A DNA stretch of 34,338 bases from Rhizobiaceae bacterium (GTDB lineage: Bacteria; Pseudomonadota; Alphaproteobacteria; Rhizobiales; Rhizobiaceae). Each line of letters begins with the position of its first letter. The stretch's first letter is position 1. The stretch spans positions 1 through 34,338 of the forward strand of contig JAMLJD010000046.1 of the NCBI GenBank assembly GCA_023953775.1. Direction: 5' to 3'. The notes below the pieces were generated by a model that was not told the origin of the DNA, searched no databases, and saw only the letters and a list, made by a program, of their open reading frames with translations. The position numbers and the translations under genes were made by a program. This document shows positions 8,240 to 16,120 of this stretch, piece by piece.

Positions 8240-8288
8240 GCGGGCCTGCTGCCGCGGTCAGGTGAGACCCGATGTCACGCAGGCCCGC
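8240..8288. terminator. Large inverted repeat between convergent genes
   Basis: GCGGGCCTGC at 8240-8249 pairs exactly with GCAGGCCCGC at 8279-8288. The 29-nt interior holds a smaller hairpin (GGTC 8256-8259 / GACC 8266-8269). It lies between the converging ACT-like gene and leuD and includes the leuD stop. There is no T-run, so it may act as a Rho-assisted or transcript-stabilising structure for both strands. Confidence 0.4.
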
Positions 8289-8901
8289 CGGCAGCAGCAA
8301 CCCAGGGCCTCTCGACGCTGATGCGTTCTTCATAGGCCGTGATCTTGTCGCTCTTCTTGTCCGTCAGGCTGATATCGCCGATCCCTTCTATGAGACAGGA
8401 TTTCCGGAATGGGTCGATCTCGAAACGGTCGACCTGCTCGTCGGGTCCGGTCACCGTCTGTGCTTCGAGATCGACCGCGATCTCCGCGCCGGCGAGTTCT
8501 AGCAGCAGGCGCATCAGCTCGTCGATCCGCTGTTCCGGCAGCGTGATCGGCAGGATGCCGTTCTTGAAGGTGTTGTTGTAGAAGATGTCGGCGAACGATG
8601 GCGCGATGATGCACCGGAAGCCGAAGTCCAGAAGCGCCCATGGCGCATGTTCCCGGCTCGATCCGCAGCCGAAATTCTCGCCCGTCACCAGGATCTCCGC
8701 TCCCCTGTAGGGCGGCTGGTTGAGCACGAATAGCGAATTCTCCCGGCCCTGGTCGTCATACCGCAACTCGGCGAACAGCCCCTTGCCTAGCCCGGTCCGC
8801 GTGATCGTCTTCAGATATTCCTTGGGAATGATCATGTCCGTGTCGACATTGATCATGTTCAGCGGCGCCGCGACCGATGAAAGTTGAGTGATGGGCTTCA
8901 T
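8275..8901 (-). CDS. leuD: 3-isopropylmalate dehydratase small subunit
   Basis: The swivel-domain subunit that with LeuC isomerises 2- and 3-isopropylmalate in leucine synthesis. The 208-aa protein starts [27 protein letters not shown] at the ATG at 8901, preceded by GAGAGGA. The hallmark [17 protein letters not shown] is intact, as are FADIFYNN and KNGILPI. No large subunit is present, but leuC and leuD are often separated in Rhizobiales. The gene follows a HyuA homologue in the same direction after 90 bp. It may be the housekeeping leuD or a paralogue acting on another hydroxyacid such as citramalate; sequence alone does not decide. Confidence 0.93.
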   Translation of the reverse strand: MKPITQLSSVAAPLNMINVDTDMIIPKEYLKTITRTGLGKGLFAELRYDDQGRENSLFVLNQPPYRGAEILVTGENFGCGSSREHAPWALLDFGFRCIIAPSFADIFYNNTFKNGILPITLPEQRIDELMRLLLELAGAEIAVDLEAQTVTGPDEQVDRFEIDPFRKSCLIEGIGDISLTDKKSDKITAYEERISVERPWVAAAGGPA

Positions 8902-8991
8902 TGTGTCCTCTCCACGATTTCTGTGGTCATTGCACCGTCTTCCCCGTTCGCGACGGAAAGTCGCCCAGGTGCGCACCCGGCTGCGCTTCCC

Positions 8992-11133
8992 TCACGATTC
9001 GGCATGGAGCCAGATGAGGATGACCGGCGTGTCTGGCGCTACTTCGCCCAATTCGTCCTGCACAAGCGAAGTTGCCTGTTCGATCGTGTCGACGGAGCAC
9101 AGATCGATAATGTGTTGCATGTAAAGGACGAACCCGCCGGGAAACTCAACGCGACCTCGGGCAGTCGGGCCTGACTGCAAATGGGCTTGCGTCATCCGCT
9201 CGGCACAGTCGCGCGCCGTCGACAGACTGACTTGCGCCGCGCTGCGTTGCACCCGCACGCGGCGATGATGATCGATAACGCGGACCGGAGCGTAGCCCTC
9301 CGGTTCCGTGGAAAAGACGCGCATTCCCGGGATTTCCGCCCTCAGATGCACGTCGGCGGGTGAGACCTCGAAGACGCTTGCCGCGATGTGCCTGGCCTCG
9401 ATCGAATCGACGAAGGTTTCAGGCTCTTTCACCTTCATCTTGGCGGCGCCGATCGCCACGGCCCGGATTCTGTTGGTTGCCCTGTCGATCTCGATCGATA
9501 CGTCGATCGTATCCTCGTCCGCGCCGAGCCGCATTGCCGCGGCCAGCGCCTCCTTCCTGACTGCAAGCAAATCGGCCGGCTTGGGACTTGGAACGATCCG
9601 TTCCACCACCTCGCGGACCATGGCCAGCGCGGCGCCGATCGACGAGATCACCTCCGCGTCCTGCGGCACGACGAAACGGTGGCCTGTTCTGCTGCCGAGA
9701 TGCCGCACGAGGCTGCCGACACCGCCGCCGACGCCAATCAATGTCCGCTGATCGGGATCGAGGCCATATTCGTCGGCAAGGGTATCGAGAACCGGTGCGA
9801 TCTTGGAAATCGCCCGATCGAGTATCGCGGTCGCCACGGTATCAGCGTCGACGCCGAGATGTCGGCCGAGGATGGCGATCGCCTTTCGCGCTGCAGCGGG
9901 ATCCGCGAACGAATGCATTTCGGGGTCGGTGGCGCCCAGCGCATTGGCCGCGCAGGTCGTCGTGACGGCGTATCGCACGCCGGAAACTGTTTCCACCGCG
10001 ACGAATTCCTCTCCCTCGCCGGTCCCGGGTTCGAACAATACCAGCCTGGCTCCGTCGAATACCGCGGGATCCGCGAATGCCGCATAGGGCAGTCCGGCGA
10101 TATGGGCGCTGCGTGGCCCGACATCGACTATTTGGCCGCCGCGGACGCGGACAAGACTGCCGCCTCCGATGCCGAGCACCCGGATGTCGAGCGAGTTGAC
10201 GTAGGTTTCGTGGCCTCCCACCCGCGCATAGGCCACCGATGGCCGGCCGTTCGACACGACGCCGACATTGGTCGACGTGCCTCCGACCTCGAAGTAGATT
10301 CCATCCGACATGCCCGCATGCATCAGCGCTCCCGCAACGCTCGCTGCCGGGCCGGAAAGCATCGTCAGTGCGGGCCGCCGCCGCATTTCCTCGATATTCA
10401 TCACGCCGCCGTCGCCGCGCATGATCATCAAGGGTGCCTCGATCCCGGTTTCGCGAACGCTCTTCTCCGTCATGTTCGCTGTCGCAATCATCTTCGGCAG
10501 GATGGACGCGTTGACCACCGCCGTTTTCGTACGAATCGACAGGCCGTAGAGCTGCGTTATATCGTGGCCGCACGTCGCCACGACGTCCAGTTCCGCCGCG
10601 GACTCGCGAATGAGGTTCTCTGTCGACGCATCGTCCACCCCGAACGCCGCCGAAGCCACGATAACTTCCACGCCCTCGTCGACCAGCGACCGGACCGTTG
10701 ATGCGATTTCGTCTCGCGTCACGGCTTCGCTGACGACAAAGCGGTTGCTCGTGGCAAGGAACCTTCCAGCGGAGAGTTCGATCGGATCGACCCGGACCTG
10801 TTTCTCAGCCAGCTTGGCAATTCGGTCCGGGGCGGTTCCGAGGACGCCGACGCGTGCCGTATCGCCCTCAAGCAGCGCATTGGTGGCCTGCGTTGTGCTA
10901 TGCGCCAGAAAGACGATCTCCTGTGGCGGAACCTTGGAATCCCGCAGCACCTGTTGGAAGACCTCGATCACGCCCCTGGCGACGCCGCGCTCATCGGCAT
11001 GGGTCGTGTGCACTGAACTCCGGGCGACGATCCTCTGTGTGAGGCCGTCGATCATCACCGCCTTGGTAAACGTGCCGCCCACGTCGATGCCGATGCGGTA
11101 GCTCGCACCGGAAGTGTTCGCCAATACAGTCAT
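8992..11133 (-). CDS. Hydantoinase/oxoprolinase family protein, HyuA type
   Basis: A 713-aa ASKHA-fold protein. ATP-binding signatures are RIGIDVGGTFTKAVM at about residues 12-26 and IGVGGGVGSLVRHLG in the second half. HyuA/OplA-type enzymes use ATP to open cyclic amides (hydantoin, 5-oxoproline), usually with a HyuB partner, and relatives carboxylate ketones. No hyuB is present here. The first about 550 residues match the hydantoinase A N-terminal and core domains; the last about 150 have no motif I know. The start at 11133 (weak GGAAGA site) is preferred, although the frame stays open to 11349. LeuD follows on the same strand and may be co-transcribed. Substrate unknown. Confidence 0.85.
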   Translation of the reverse strand: MTVLANTSGASYRIGIDVGGTFTKAVMIDGLTQRIVARSSVHTTHADERGVARGVIEVFQQVLRDSKVPPQEIVFLAHSTTQATNALLEGDTARVGVLGTAPDRIAKLAEKQVRVDPIELSAGRFLATSNRFVVSEAVTRDEIASTVRSLVDEGVEVIVASAAFGVDDASTENLIRESAAELDVVATCGHDITQLYGLSIRTKTAVVNASILPKMIATANMTEKSVRETGIEAPLMIMRGDGGVMNIEEMRRRPALTMLSGPAASVAGALMHAGMSDGIYFEVGGTSTNVGVVSNGRPSVAYARVGGHETYVNSLDIRVLGIGGGSLVRVRGGQIVDVGPRSAHIAGLPYAAFADPAVFDGARLVLFEPGTGEGEEFVAVETVSGVRYAVTTTCAANALGATDPEMHSFADPAAARKAIAILGRHLGVDADTVATAILDRAISKIAPVLDTLADEYGLDPDQRTLIGVGGGVGSLVRHLGSRTGHRFVVPQDAEVISSIGAALAMVREVVERIVPSPKPADLLAVRKEALAAAMRLGADEDTIDVSIEIDRATNRIRAVAIGAAKMKVKEPETFVDSIEARHIAASVFEVSPADVHLRAEIPGMRVFSTEPEGYAPVRVIDHHRRVRVQRSAAQVSLSTARDCAERMTQAHLQSGPTARGRVEFPGGFVLYMQHIIDLCSVDTIEQATSLVQDELGEVAPDTPVILIWLHAES

Positions 11134-11487
11134 GTATCTTCCAGGATCCGGACTTTCGAAACTGAACGGTCGCCGCCGGCGGTCGGGATGGCTTGGCTGC
11201 TCCCAACAGGATGGTCCACGCGTCGGCCGCAAGCCGCTACGGGAAAGCTCATCCTCCAACGTGTCGACCGTCGAAGGCCTGTAAAACTCGAAATGTTCGT
11301 TACGTCTTGGGCAGTTGGTCGACCAGGACTGGCGCTGATTAACATTCAATCTGCTTGAGGCCTAAGCAAATATTCTAATCCGCGGGTTCGTTTTTCTCAG
11401 TTGCGAGCCATAGGCCGATCAATAATTTCTGCGCCACGAGGACATCGAACGGGCCACCTGTTGACCCGCTTGCAACTGGAGATGGCA
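11134..11487. other. Divergent intergenic region, 354 bp
   Basis: Separates the minus-strand hyuA homologue from the plus-strand biosynthetic operon, so promoters for both should lie here. An imperfect palindrome (11353-11367, centred on AGGCCT with GCTT/AAGC arms) is followed by an AT-rich stretch around 11366-11400. That is the most promoter-like part, though I cannot fix -35/-10 boxes. No convincing gene; the reading frames of both neighbours stay open into it, so longer N-termini are possible. Confidence 0.4.
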
Positions 11488-11910
11488 ATGTCGCAGAAAT
11501 GCATCACCAAAAGCAGTGTTTCCACTGCGCTTGCTGCCGATATTCTCGATGCGGCCATGGCGAAGGCAGCCGAACTGGGCAAACCGATGGCCATCGCGGT
11601 CTGCGACGAGTCGGGCAATCTGAAAGCATTCAATCGGATGGACGGAGCCCCGCTCATGGCCTCCGAGATCGCCATGAACAAGGCCAAGACGGCGATCGGC
11701 TTCGGCATGCCGACACATGGCTGGTACGACTTCATCAAGGAAGACGGCCCGCTGGCGCTCGGTGCCCCGCATATTCGCGACATCGTCGTTTATGGCGGCG
11801 GATATCCGATCGTCGTCAGCGAGACGCAGGTCGGCGCCATCGGGGTCTCCGGCGGCCACTACACCGACGACATGCAGGTGGCGGAAGCCGGGCTTTCCCG
11901 GGTGGCGTGA
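11488..11910 (+). CDS. GlcG/HbpS-like protein (DUF336)
   Basis: A 140-aa protein of the GlcG/HbpS family: LAADILDAAMAKAAELGKPMAIAVCDESGNLKAF, a central MNKAKTAIGF helix and the C-terminal VGAIGVSGG motif. HbpS members bind haem or degraded haem; other members occur beside glycolate, diol or hydantoin enzymes with no proven role. The ATG at 11488 is chosen for the GGAG six bases upstream. It is the first gene of the co-directional run leading into the acyl-carrier cluster, 64 bp before the ACP. Whether it works with that cluster, for example as a small-molecule sensor, is unknown. Confidence 0.8.
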   Translation: MSQKCITKSSVSTALAADILDAAMAKAAELGKPMAIAVCDESGNLKAFNRMDGAPLMASEIAMNKAKTAIGFGMPTHGWYDFIKEDGPLALGAPHIRDIVVYGGGYPIVVSETQVGAIGVSGGHYTDDMQVAEAGLSRVA

Positions 11911-11974
11911 AGCGACGCCCGCCTCTGCGACGTTGGACAGGTTCGGTGAATTGATCTGAAGAAGGATTGAACGC

Positions 11975-12238
11975 ATGCAGCCCGCAATCAGCCTTTCCGC
12001 CTCCCTCAAGACTTTCCTGGTCGATCAGCTCTTTCTCGAAACGCCGCTCGATGAAATCCGCGACGATGCGCCCCTGGGATCCGAACTCGGAGTCGACAGC
12101 CTCGGCTTTACCGAGATCGTCGCGTTTCTGGAGGATTCCCACGGTGTGAAGATCACCGATGAGGAGTTCTCGCCGGAGAACTTCAGGACGATCTCCGCCA
12201 TCGTTGCACTGGTGGAGCAGAAACGGATCGCCGCCTGA
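11975..12238 (+). CDS. Acyl carrier protein of the cluster
   Basis: An 87-aa acidic helical carrier protein. GVDSLGF around Ser42 is the phosphopantetheine attachment motif; the flanking helices (DAPLGSELG before, TEIVAFLEDSHGVKITDEEF after) are typical of discrete ACPs. It would be activated by a host phosphopantetheinyl transferase, as none is encoded nearby. The start has AGAAGGA about eight bases upstream. It is the only carrier protein in the cluster, so both starter loading and chain growth may use it, or growth may also use housekeeping AcpP. It differs from housekeeping AcpP, whose motif is usually GADSLD. Confidence 0.92.
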   Translation: MQPAISLSASLKTFLVDQLFLETPLDEIRDDAPLGSELGVDSLGFTEIVAFLEDSHGVKITDEEFSPENFRTISAIVALVEQKRIAA

Positions 12239-12277
12239 CGGTTCGGCTACGGCCAGGTTGAAAGAGGTCTGCGGCAC

Positions 12278-12721
12278 ATGGATACGTTTCCGGTTCGTCG
12301 TCCCGTCTCATCGATCCGCCACCGCGTTCAGACGGTCGAGGTGGACGGCTTCCAGGTCGTTCACTTCTCCAACTACCTGCGCTGGTTTTCCGGTGCGATG
12401 ATGTCGGCTTTCGAGACCCATGGGCTCGGTCCGGGTCGCTTCAGTGACGGCCGCGTCGAAATCCGGGTCGGCCGGGCTCAGATCGCCTACATAGCTTCCG
12501 CGCGTCTCGGCGACGACGTTTCGATCGAAGTTGTCGGCGTGGACGTCACACGCAACGGCCTGATCGTCGCGCTGCGGGCGGTCACGGATGGCCGGCTGTT
12601 GTCACGGGCCAGGATATCGGTCGCCTTCGTGGACGCTACAACCGGCAGGCTGACCGCCACGCCAGCCGAGGTAGCCGACGCCTTCGCGCAGCCTCATGCG
12701 CCCATGGCCGCGACGGCTTGA
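12278..12721 (+). CDS. Hotdog-fold acyl thioesterase, 4HBT type
   Basis: A 147-aa single hotdog domain of the 4-hydroxybenzoyl-CoA thioesterase group. The active-site region VDGFQVVHFSNYLRWF keeps the catalytic Asp (Asp23) and the NYLRWF signature; the usual Gly of DxxG is Gln here. It would hydrolyse an acyl-ACP or acyl-CoA, either to release product or to edit stalled chains. It sits 39 bp after the ACP with a GAAAGAGG site upstream. Similar thioesterases accompany aryl polyene and other type II polyketide clusters. Specificity is not predictable. Confidence 0.8.
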   Translation: MDTFPVRRPVSSIRHRVQTVEVDGFQVVHFSNYLRWFSGAMMSAFETHGLGPGRFSDGRVEIRVGRAQIAYIASARLGDDVSIEVVGVDVTRNGLIVALRAVTDGRLLSRARISVAFVDATTGRLTATPAEVADAFAQPHAPMAATA

Positions 12722-12726
12722 CGGCC

Positions 12727-13878
12727 ATGGGCGACCGTCTCGTCCCGATCATTTCCGGCCGCTCCTGGGTCACCGCGCTGGGCGATGGCATCGAGCCGGT
12801 GATGGACCGGCTGGTGCATGGAGATACGGGTATCGCGCCATCTCGCCGCGTCGACGCGGCCGGCCTGCGCAACGACCGATGCGGCGAGGTCGATCTCTCG
12901 TTCCCCGACGAGCCGCGCGCCCGGCTCAGGGCCCTGACGGCTCGGGTCGTCGCCGACGCCTTGGGCGATGCCGGGCTCGATTCGGGCAGCCTGGACCCGG
13001 ATTGTGTGATCGTCATCGGCACCAGCTTTGGCAATGTGTTCCACAATGAAGACGGACCGGTCGCCTTGGACGAGGTCCTGTCCGAGGCGCTGCGCGACCT
13101 GGGCATCGTCCGCGAGCCGATCGTCCTGTCCGCCGCGTGTTCGTCTTCCACGGAGGCGCTTGGCCTCGCATACGACCTGATTTCACTCGGCCATTGCGAC
13201 AGCCAGGTCATCGCTGTCGGTGTCGACGTCATCGACCGGTACAAGATGGCGGGCCATTCGAGCCTGTCGACCATGAGCCCCGATGTCTGCCGGCCTTTCG
13301 ATGCCGAGGCCAACGGCACGATTCTGGGCGAAGGCGCTGCGGCCATGGTTCTGGAGGCCGCGGCATCCGCCGAACGTCGCGATGCGCCGCGACGCGGTTG
13401 CCTGGCCGGCGTTTCCTCCACGACCGATACCGCGGGTGCGACGAGCCCTGATCCCGACGGTGTCGGCGCGGTCCGTGTCCTGCTGCAGGCTCTTGCCAGC
13501 GCGGGGCGCGGGCCGGCCGAGGTCGCCTATGTCAACGCGCATGGCTCCGGCACCCCGGTCAACGACGCGATGGAAGTGAAGGCCTTCCGGCAGGTCTTCG
13601 GCGGCGCCGGATCGCTGGTGTCCTCGACCAAGTCCGCATTCGGCCACACGCTTGGCGCCACCGGGATCATGGAGGCGATTGTCGCGCTCGAATCGCTGAG
13701 GCGCGGCATCGCCCCGCCGACGGTGGGCTTGTCCCGCGCCGCCGAAGAGCCTGCGGGACTTGACCTTGTCATGGGCAAGGGCCGGGCGATGCGCCCGGAT
13801 GCACCCTGCGCGATGTCGGTTACCTACGGCTTCGGCGGGGCCAACGCCGCGATCGTGCTCGAGCTAGGGGGCAACTGA
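12727..13878 (+). CDS. Beta-ketoacyl-ACP synthase (ketosynthase)
   Basis: Condenses an acyl chain with malonyl-ACP. The 383-aa FabF-like protein has the full thiolase-fold catalytic set: Cys138 in SAACSSST, His272 in NAHGSGTPVND, Lys302 and His307 in KSAFGHTLGATG. The ATG at 12727 is used; a TTG at 12718 overlapping the thioesterase stop is an alternative. The N-terminus is shorter than FabF and lacks the common VVVTG opening. It is expected to pair with the Cys-less homologue at 17343 as a KS/chain-length-factor heterodimer, as in aryl polyene and aromatic type II systems. It overlaps the next gene by TGATG, indicating coupled translation. Confidence 0.93.
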   Translation: MGDRLVPIISGRSWVTALGDGIEPVMDRLVHGDTGIAPSRRVDAAGLRNDRCGEVDLSFPDEPRARLRALTARVVADALGDAGLDSGSLDPDCVIVIGTSFGNVFHNEDGPVALDEVLSEALRDLGIVREPIVLSAACSSSTEALGLAYDLISLGHCDSQVIAVGVDVIDRYKMAGHSSLSTMSPDVCRPFDAEANGTILGEGAAAMVLEAAASAERRDAPRRGCLAGVSSTTDTAGATSPDPDGVGAVRVLLQALASAGRGPAEVAYVNAHGSGTPVNDAMEVKAFRQVFGGAGSLVSSTKSAFGHTLGATGIMEAIVALESLRRGIAPPTVGLSRAAEEPAGLDLVMGKGRAMRPDAPCAMSVTYGFGGANAAIVLELGGN

Positions 13879-14939
13879 TGGCCCGAACGCTGCTGATGAC
13901 CGGCGTAAGCGGCTTCCTTGGAAGCACGCTCGCGGCCTCGCTTCTCGAGGCGGGCGATTGTCGTATCCTGTCCCTCGCTCCCGACGACGAGACCGGCGAG
14001 ACCGCCCGCGCGGCGGTGGGCGCTGCGCTGCGCGGGCTTGGCTCCGATCCGCTGTTGGCCCGATCCATCGAACCGGTCGTGGCGGACTTGCTCGATCCGG
14101 TGTCTCTGGCCAGTCTCGACTTTTCCGACGTCGACGAGGTCTGGCATGTCGCGGCGCGGATGAGCTACGCACTCGATCAGCTCAACGCGACAGTGGACTT
14201 CAATGTAAACGGTTCGTTGCGCCTCATGGCTGCCGTTCCGGCCCCGGTCAGGATCTATCATGTCTCCACGACGGGGATCGTCGGTCCTGGACGGGATCGC
14301 GGCACCATCGTGCCGGAGGCCCTGGTCGATACTTTCGAACCGCTCAATCCCTACACGATCTCAAAGCAGTTTGCCGAGCAGGCGCTGTTCTCGCTCGCCA
14401 TGCGCAGAAGGCAGCCGCTGACCATACTGAGGCCGGGATCGATCATCGGCAACAGCCTGACCGGATGGTCGAACGGAACCCGATACGGCTACTATTCCTA
14501 TCTTCAGGCCTTCAAGCGCTATCTCGGCCGAATGCCCGCATTCGCCGTTGCCATCGATCCGGATCGCATCTTTCCGGTCATCCATGTCGACCACCTGGCG
14601 AGAGCGTGCAGGGCGCTTTCGGGTCGGGACAATGGCGCGCCGTTCGAGGTCTTTAATCTCGTCAACGAACGCCCCTTCTCGGTAGCCGAGCACTTCCGGC
14701 TCTTCGAGGCGCTTGTCGGTGGCCGGATGAAGATCACCTTCGGGGACGGCGAGAATGCCGCAAATCGGGCGTTCAATACGCTGAATGCGGACAACAACCG
14801 ATTCATGGGCACGCGCCACCGGTTTCAGACCGGGTCGCTGGCGAAAGCCGTCGGAGCGGCCGACGCGCCGCCGGCCCTGACCGGCGACGGGGTGTCGAGG
14901 GTCATTTCCCATTACCTCGAGGGGAAACTGGCGGCATGA
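13878..14939 (+). CDS. Extended SDR, thioester-reductase-like
   Basis: A 353-aa NAD(P)-dependent oxidoreductase. The nucleotide motif TGVSGFLG is at residues 8-15. VWHVAARMSY, HVSTTGIVG and Tyr159-x3-Lys163 (YTISK) give the SDR catalytic set. The segment ILRPGSIIGNSLTGW resembles the NAD_binding_4 (fatty acyl-CoA reductase / thioester reductase) family rather than sugar epimerases. In that family the enzyme reduces an acyl thioester to an aldehyde or alcohol, so it may release the finished chain from the ACP. An alternative is a 3-beta-HSD-like reductase acting on a ketone. Its stop overlaps the dehydratase A start (ATGA). Confidence 0.72.
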   Translation: MARTLLMTGVSGFLGSTLAASLLEAGDCRILSLAPDDETGETARAAVGAALRGLGSDPLLARSIEPVVADLLDPVSLASLDFSDVDEVWHVAARMSYALDQLNATVDFNVNGSLRLMAAVPAPVRIYHVSTTGIVGPGRDRGTIVPEALVDTFEPLNPYTISKQFAEQALFSLAMRRRQPLTILRPGSIIGNSLTGWSNGTRYGYYSYLQAFKRYLGRMPAFAVAIDPDRIFPVIHVDHLARACRALSGRDNGAPFEVFNLVNERPFSVAEHFRLFEALVGGRMKITFGDGENAANRAFNTLNADNNRFMGTRHRFQTGSLAKAVGAADAPPALTGDGVSRVISHYLEGKLAA

Positions 14940-15346
14940 CGGCGCCTGCGGCGATACGGCCACCGGGTCCGTCAGACCTGCAGCATGGGCCGCTGCCCGG
15001 ACGGATGGTGACGCTCGACGTCGGTCGCTGCGGCGTCAGCGAAACCTGCCTCGATCCCGACGATCCGATTTTCGCATTCCACTTCCCCGAGTGGCCTGTC
15101 TTGCCGGGATCGTTTGTGCTGCGTGCCGCTCTCGCCACCGCCGCGATTGTCGAAGGTGCCGGGGCGTGGCGGCTTGGCGGCATCGAGCGCCTCAGCTATC
15201 GCCGGGGCGCGCGACCGGGCGACGACCTGCGCATCGCCGTCAAGCGCACGGCGGGAACGGGGTGCAGCTACTCATTCGTAGCGACGTCGGGTGGAGCTCG
15301 TATCGGTGACGGCGAGTTCCGGATTCTGCCGGGTTTCACATCATGA
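14936..15346 (+). CDS. FabZ-like hotdog protein A (keeps His, lacks Glu)
   Basis: A 136-aa hotdog protein of the 3-hydroxyacyl-ACP dehydratase type. The stretch FHFPEWPVLPGSFVLRAALA aligns by eye to the FabZ HFPxxPxxPG motif with catalytic His49. The residue 14 places later, Glu in FabZ (Asp in FabA), is Arg63. The second half keeps the hotdog strands (IERLSYRRGARPGDDLRI, then GDGEF). Alone it should be a poor or inactive dehydratase. It is encoded with a second hotdog protein at 16939 that has the opposite defect, so the pair probably form one functional heterodimeric dehydratase. The start overlaps the reductase stop by ATGA. Confidence 0.75.
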   Translation: MTAPAAIRPPGPSDLQHGPLPGRMVTLDVGRCGVSETCLDPDDPIFAFHFPEWPVLPGSFVLRAALATAAIVEGAGAWRLGGIERLSYRRGARPGDDLRIAVKRTAGTGCSYSFVATSGGARIGDGEFRILPGFTS

Positions 15347-16068
15347 GCGATGCGCGCACGGCAATCGTGACAGGCGGTACGCGCGGCATTGGTGCCGCCA
15401 TTAGCCGCCGTTTGTGCGCCGACGGCTTTCGGGTCATCGCGACGTTCCGGACCGGCCTTGACGCCGCGCACCGGCTGCGGGACGAGCTCGGCGGTGCGCT
15501 GTCCGTCGAGGCCGTGGACGGCGGGGATGCTCGGGCTGTCGCGGATTTCGTCGCCGGCCTGGGCGACCGCAAGATCGACCTTCTCGTGAACAATGCCGGG
15601 ATCTCCCATGCTGCTCTGGCGAGCAAGGCCACCGGAACCGAAGCCGAAGCGGTCTTCAGGACCAATCTGTTCCAGGCCGTCCACTATGTCGGGGCCGTCC
15701 TGCCGTTGATGATGCGCCGCCGTTCCGGCGACATCGTCATGATCAGTTCGCTCGCCGCGGGGAACGTCCGGTCGGGAAACTGCCTCTATGGGGCGTCCAA
15801 GGCGGCGCTCGAGCGCTACGCGCTGGGCGTTGCCCAGGAAGCTGCGCGCTTCAACGTTGCGGTCAACGTCATTTCGCCCGGCTTCGTCCGGACCGAACTC
15901 AGCGACGCGCTGCTGTCCGACGGGAACGAGCGGGAAATCCGGGCGTCGCTTCCGTCCCGTCGACTGACCGAACCTGACGAGGTCGCCGAAAGCGTCGCCT
16001 ATCTCGTGTCCCGCAAGCCGATGTTGGTCGGCGCTGTCCTGCCGGTCGGAGGCGGGGGGCAGCTATGA
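15343..16068 (+). CDS. 3-oxoacyl-ACP reductase, FabG-like SDR
   Basis: A 241-aa classical short-chain dehydrogenase. It has TGGTRGIG at residues 10-17, LLVNNAGIS, Asn108, Ser135/136 and Tyr149-x3-Lys153 (YGASK), the full catalytic tetrad. In this setting it would reduce the beta-keto group of the ACP-bound chain to a hydroxyl with NADPH. The C-terminus MLVGAVLPVGGGGQL fits the FabG end, although the usual VDGG is VGGG. ATGA overlap with dehydratase A. It differs from housekeeping fabG by its context: no fabD or acpP is adjacent. Confidence 0.88.
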   Translation: MSDARTAIVTGGTRGIGAAISRRLCADGFRVIATFRTGLDAAHRLRDELGGALSVEAVDGGDARAVADFVAGLGDRKIDLLVNNAGISHAALASKATGTEAEAVFRTNLFQAVHYVGAVLPLMMRRRSGDIVMISSLAAGNVRSGNCLYGASKAALERYALGVAQEAARFNVAVNVISPGFVRTELSDALLSDGNEREIRASLPSRRLTEPDEVAESVAYLVSRKPMLVGAVLPVGGGGQL

Positions 16069-16120
16069 AACTGTGCCGCTGGCCGGCGGACCGGCCTGGA
16101 TCGCCCGTGGAGCGTTGAAG

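Noticed and set aside
16065..16118. 17-codon ORF overlapping the ketoreductase stop and ending just before FabI
   Set aside because: Too short to support as a gene; likely aids re-initiation or is chance, so it is only mentioned with the FabI entry.
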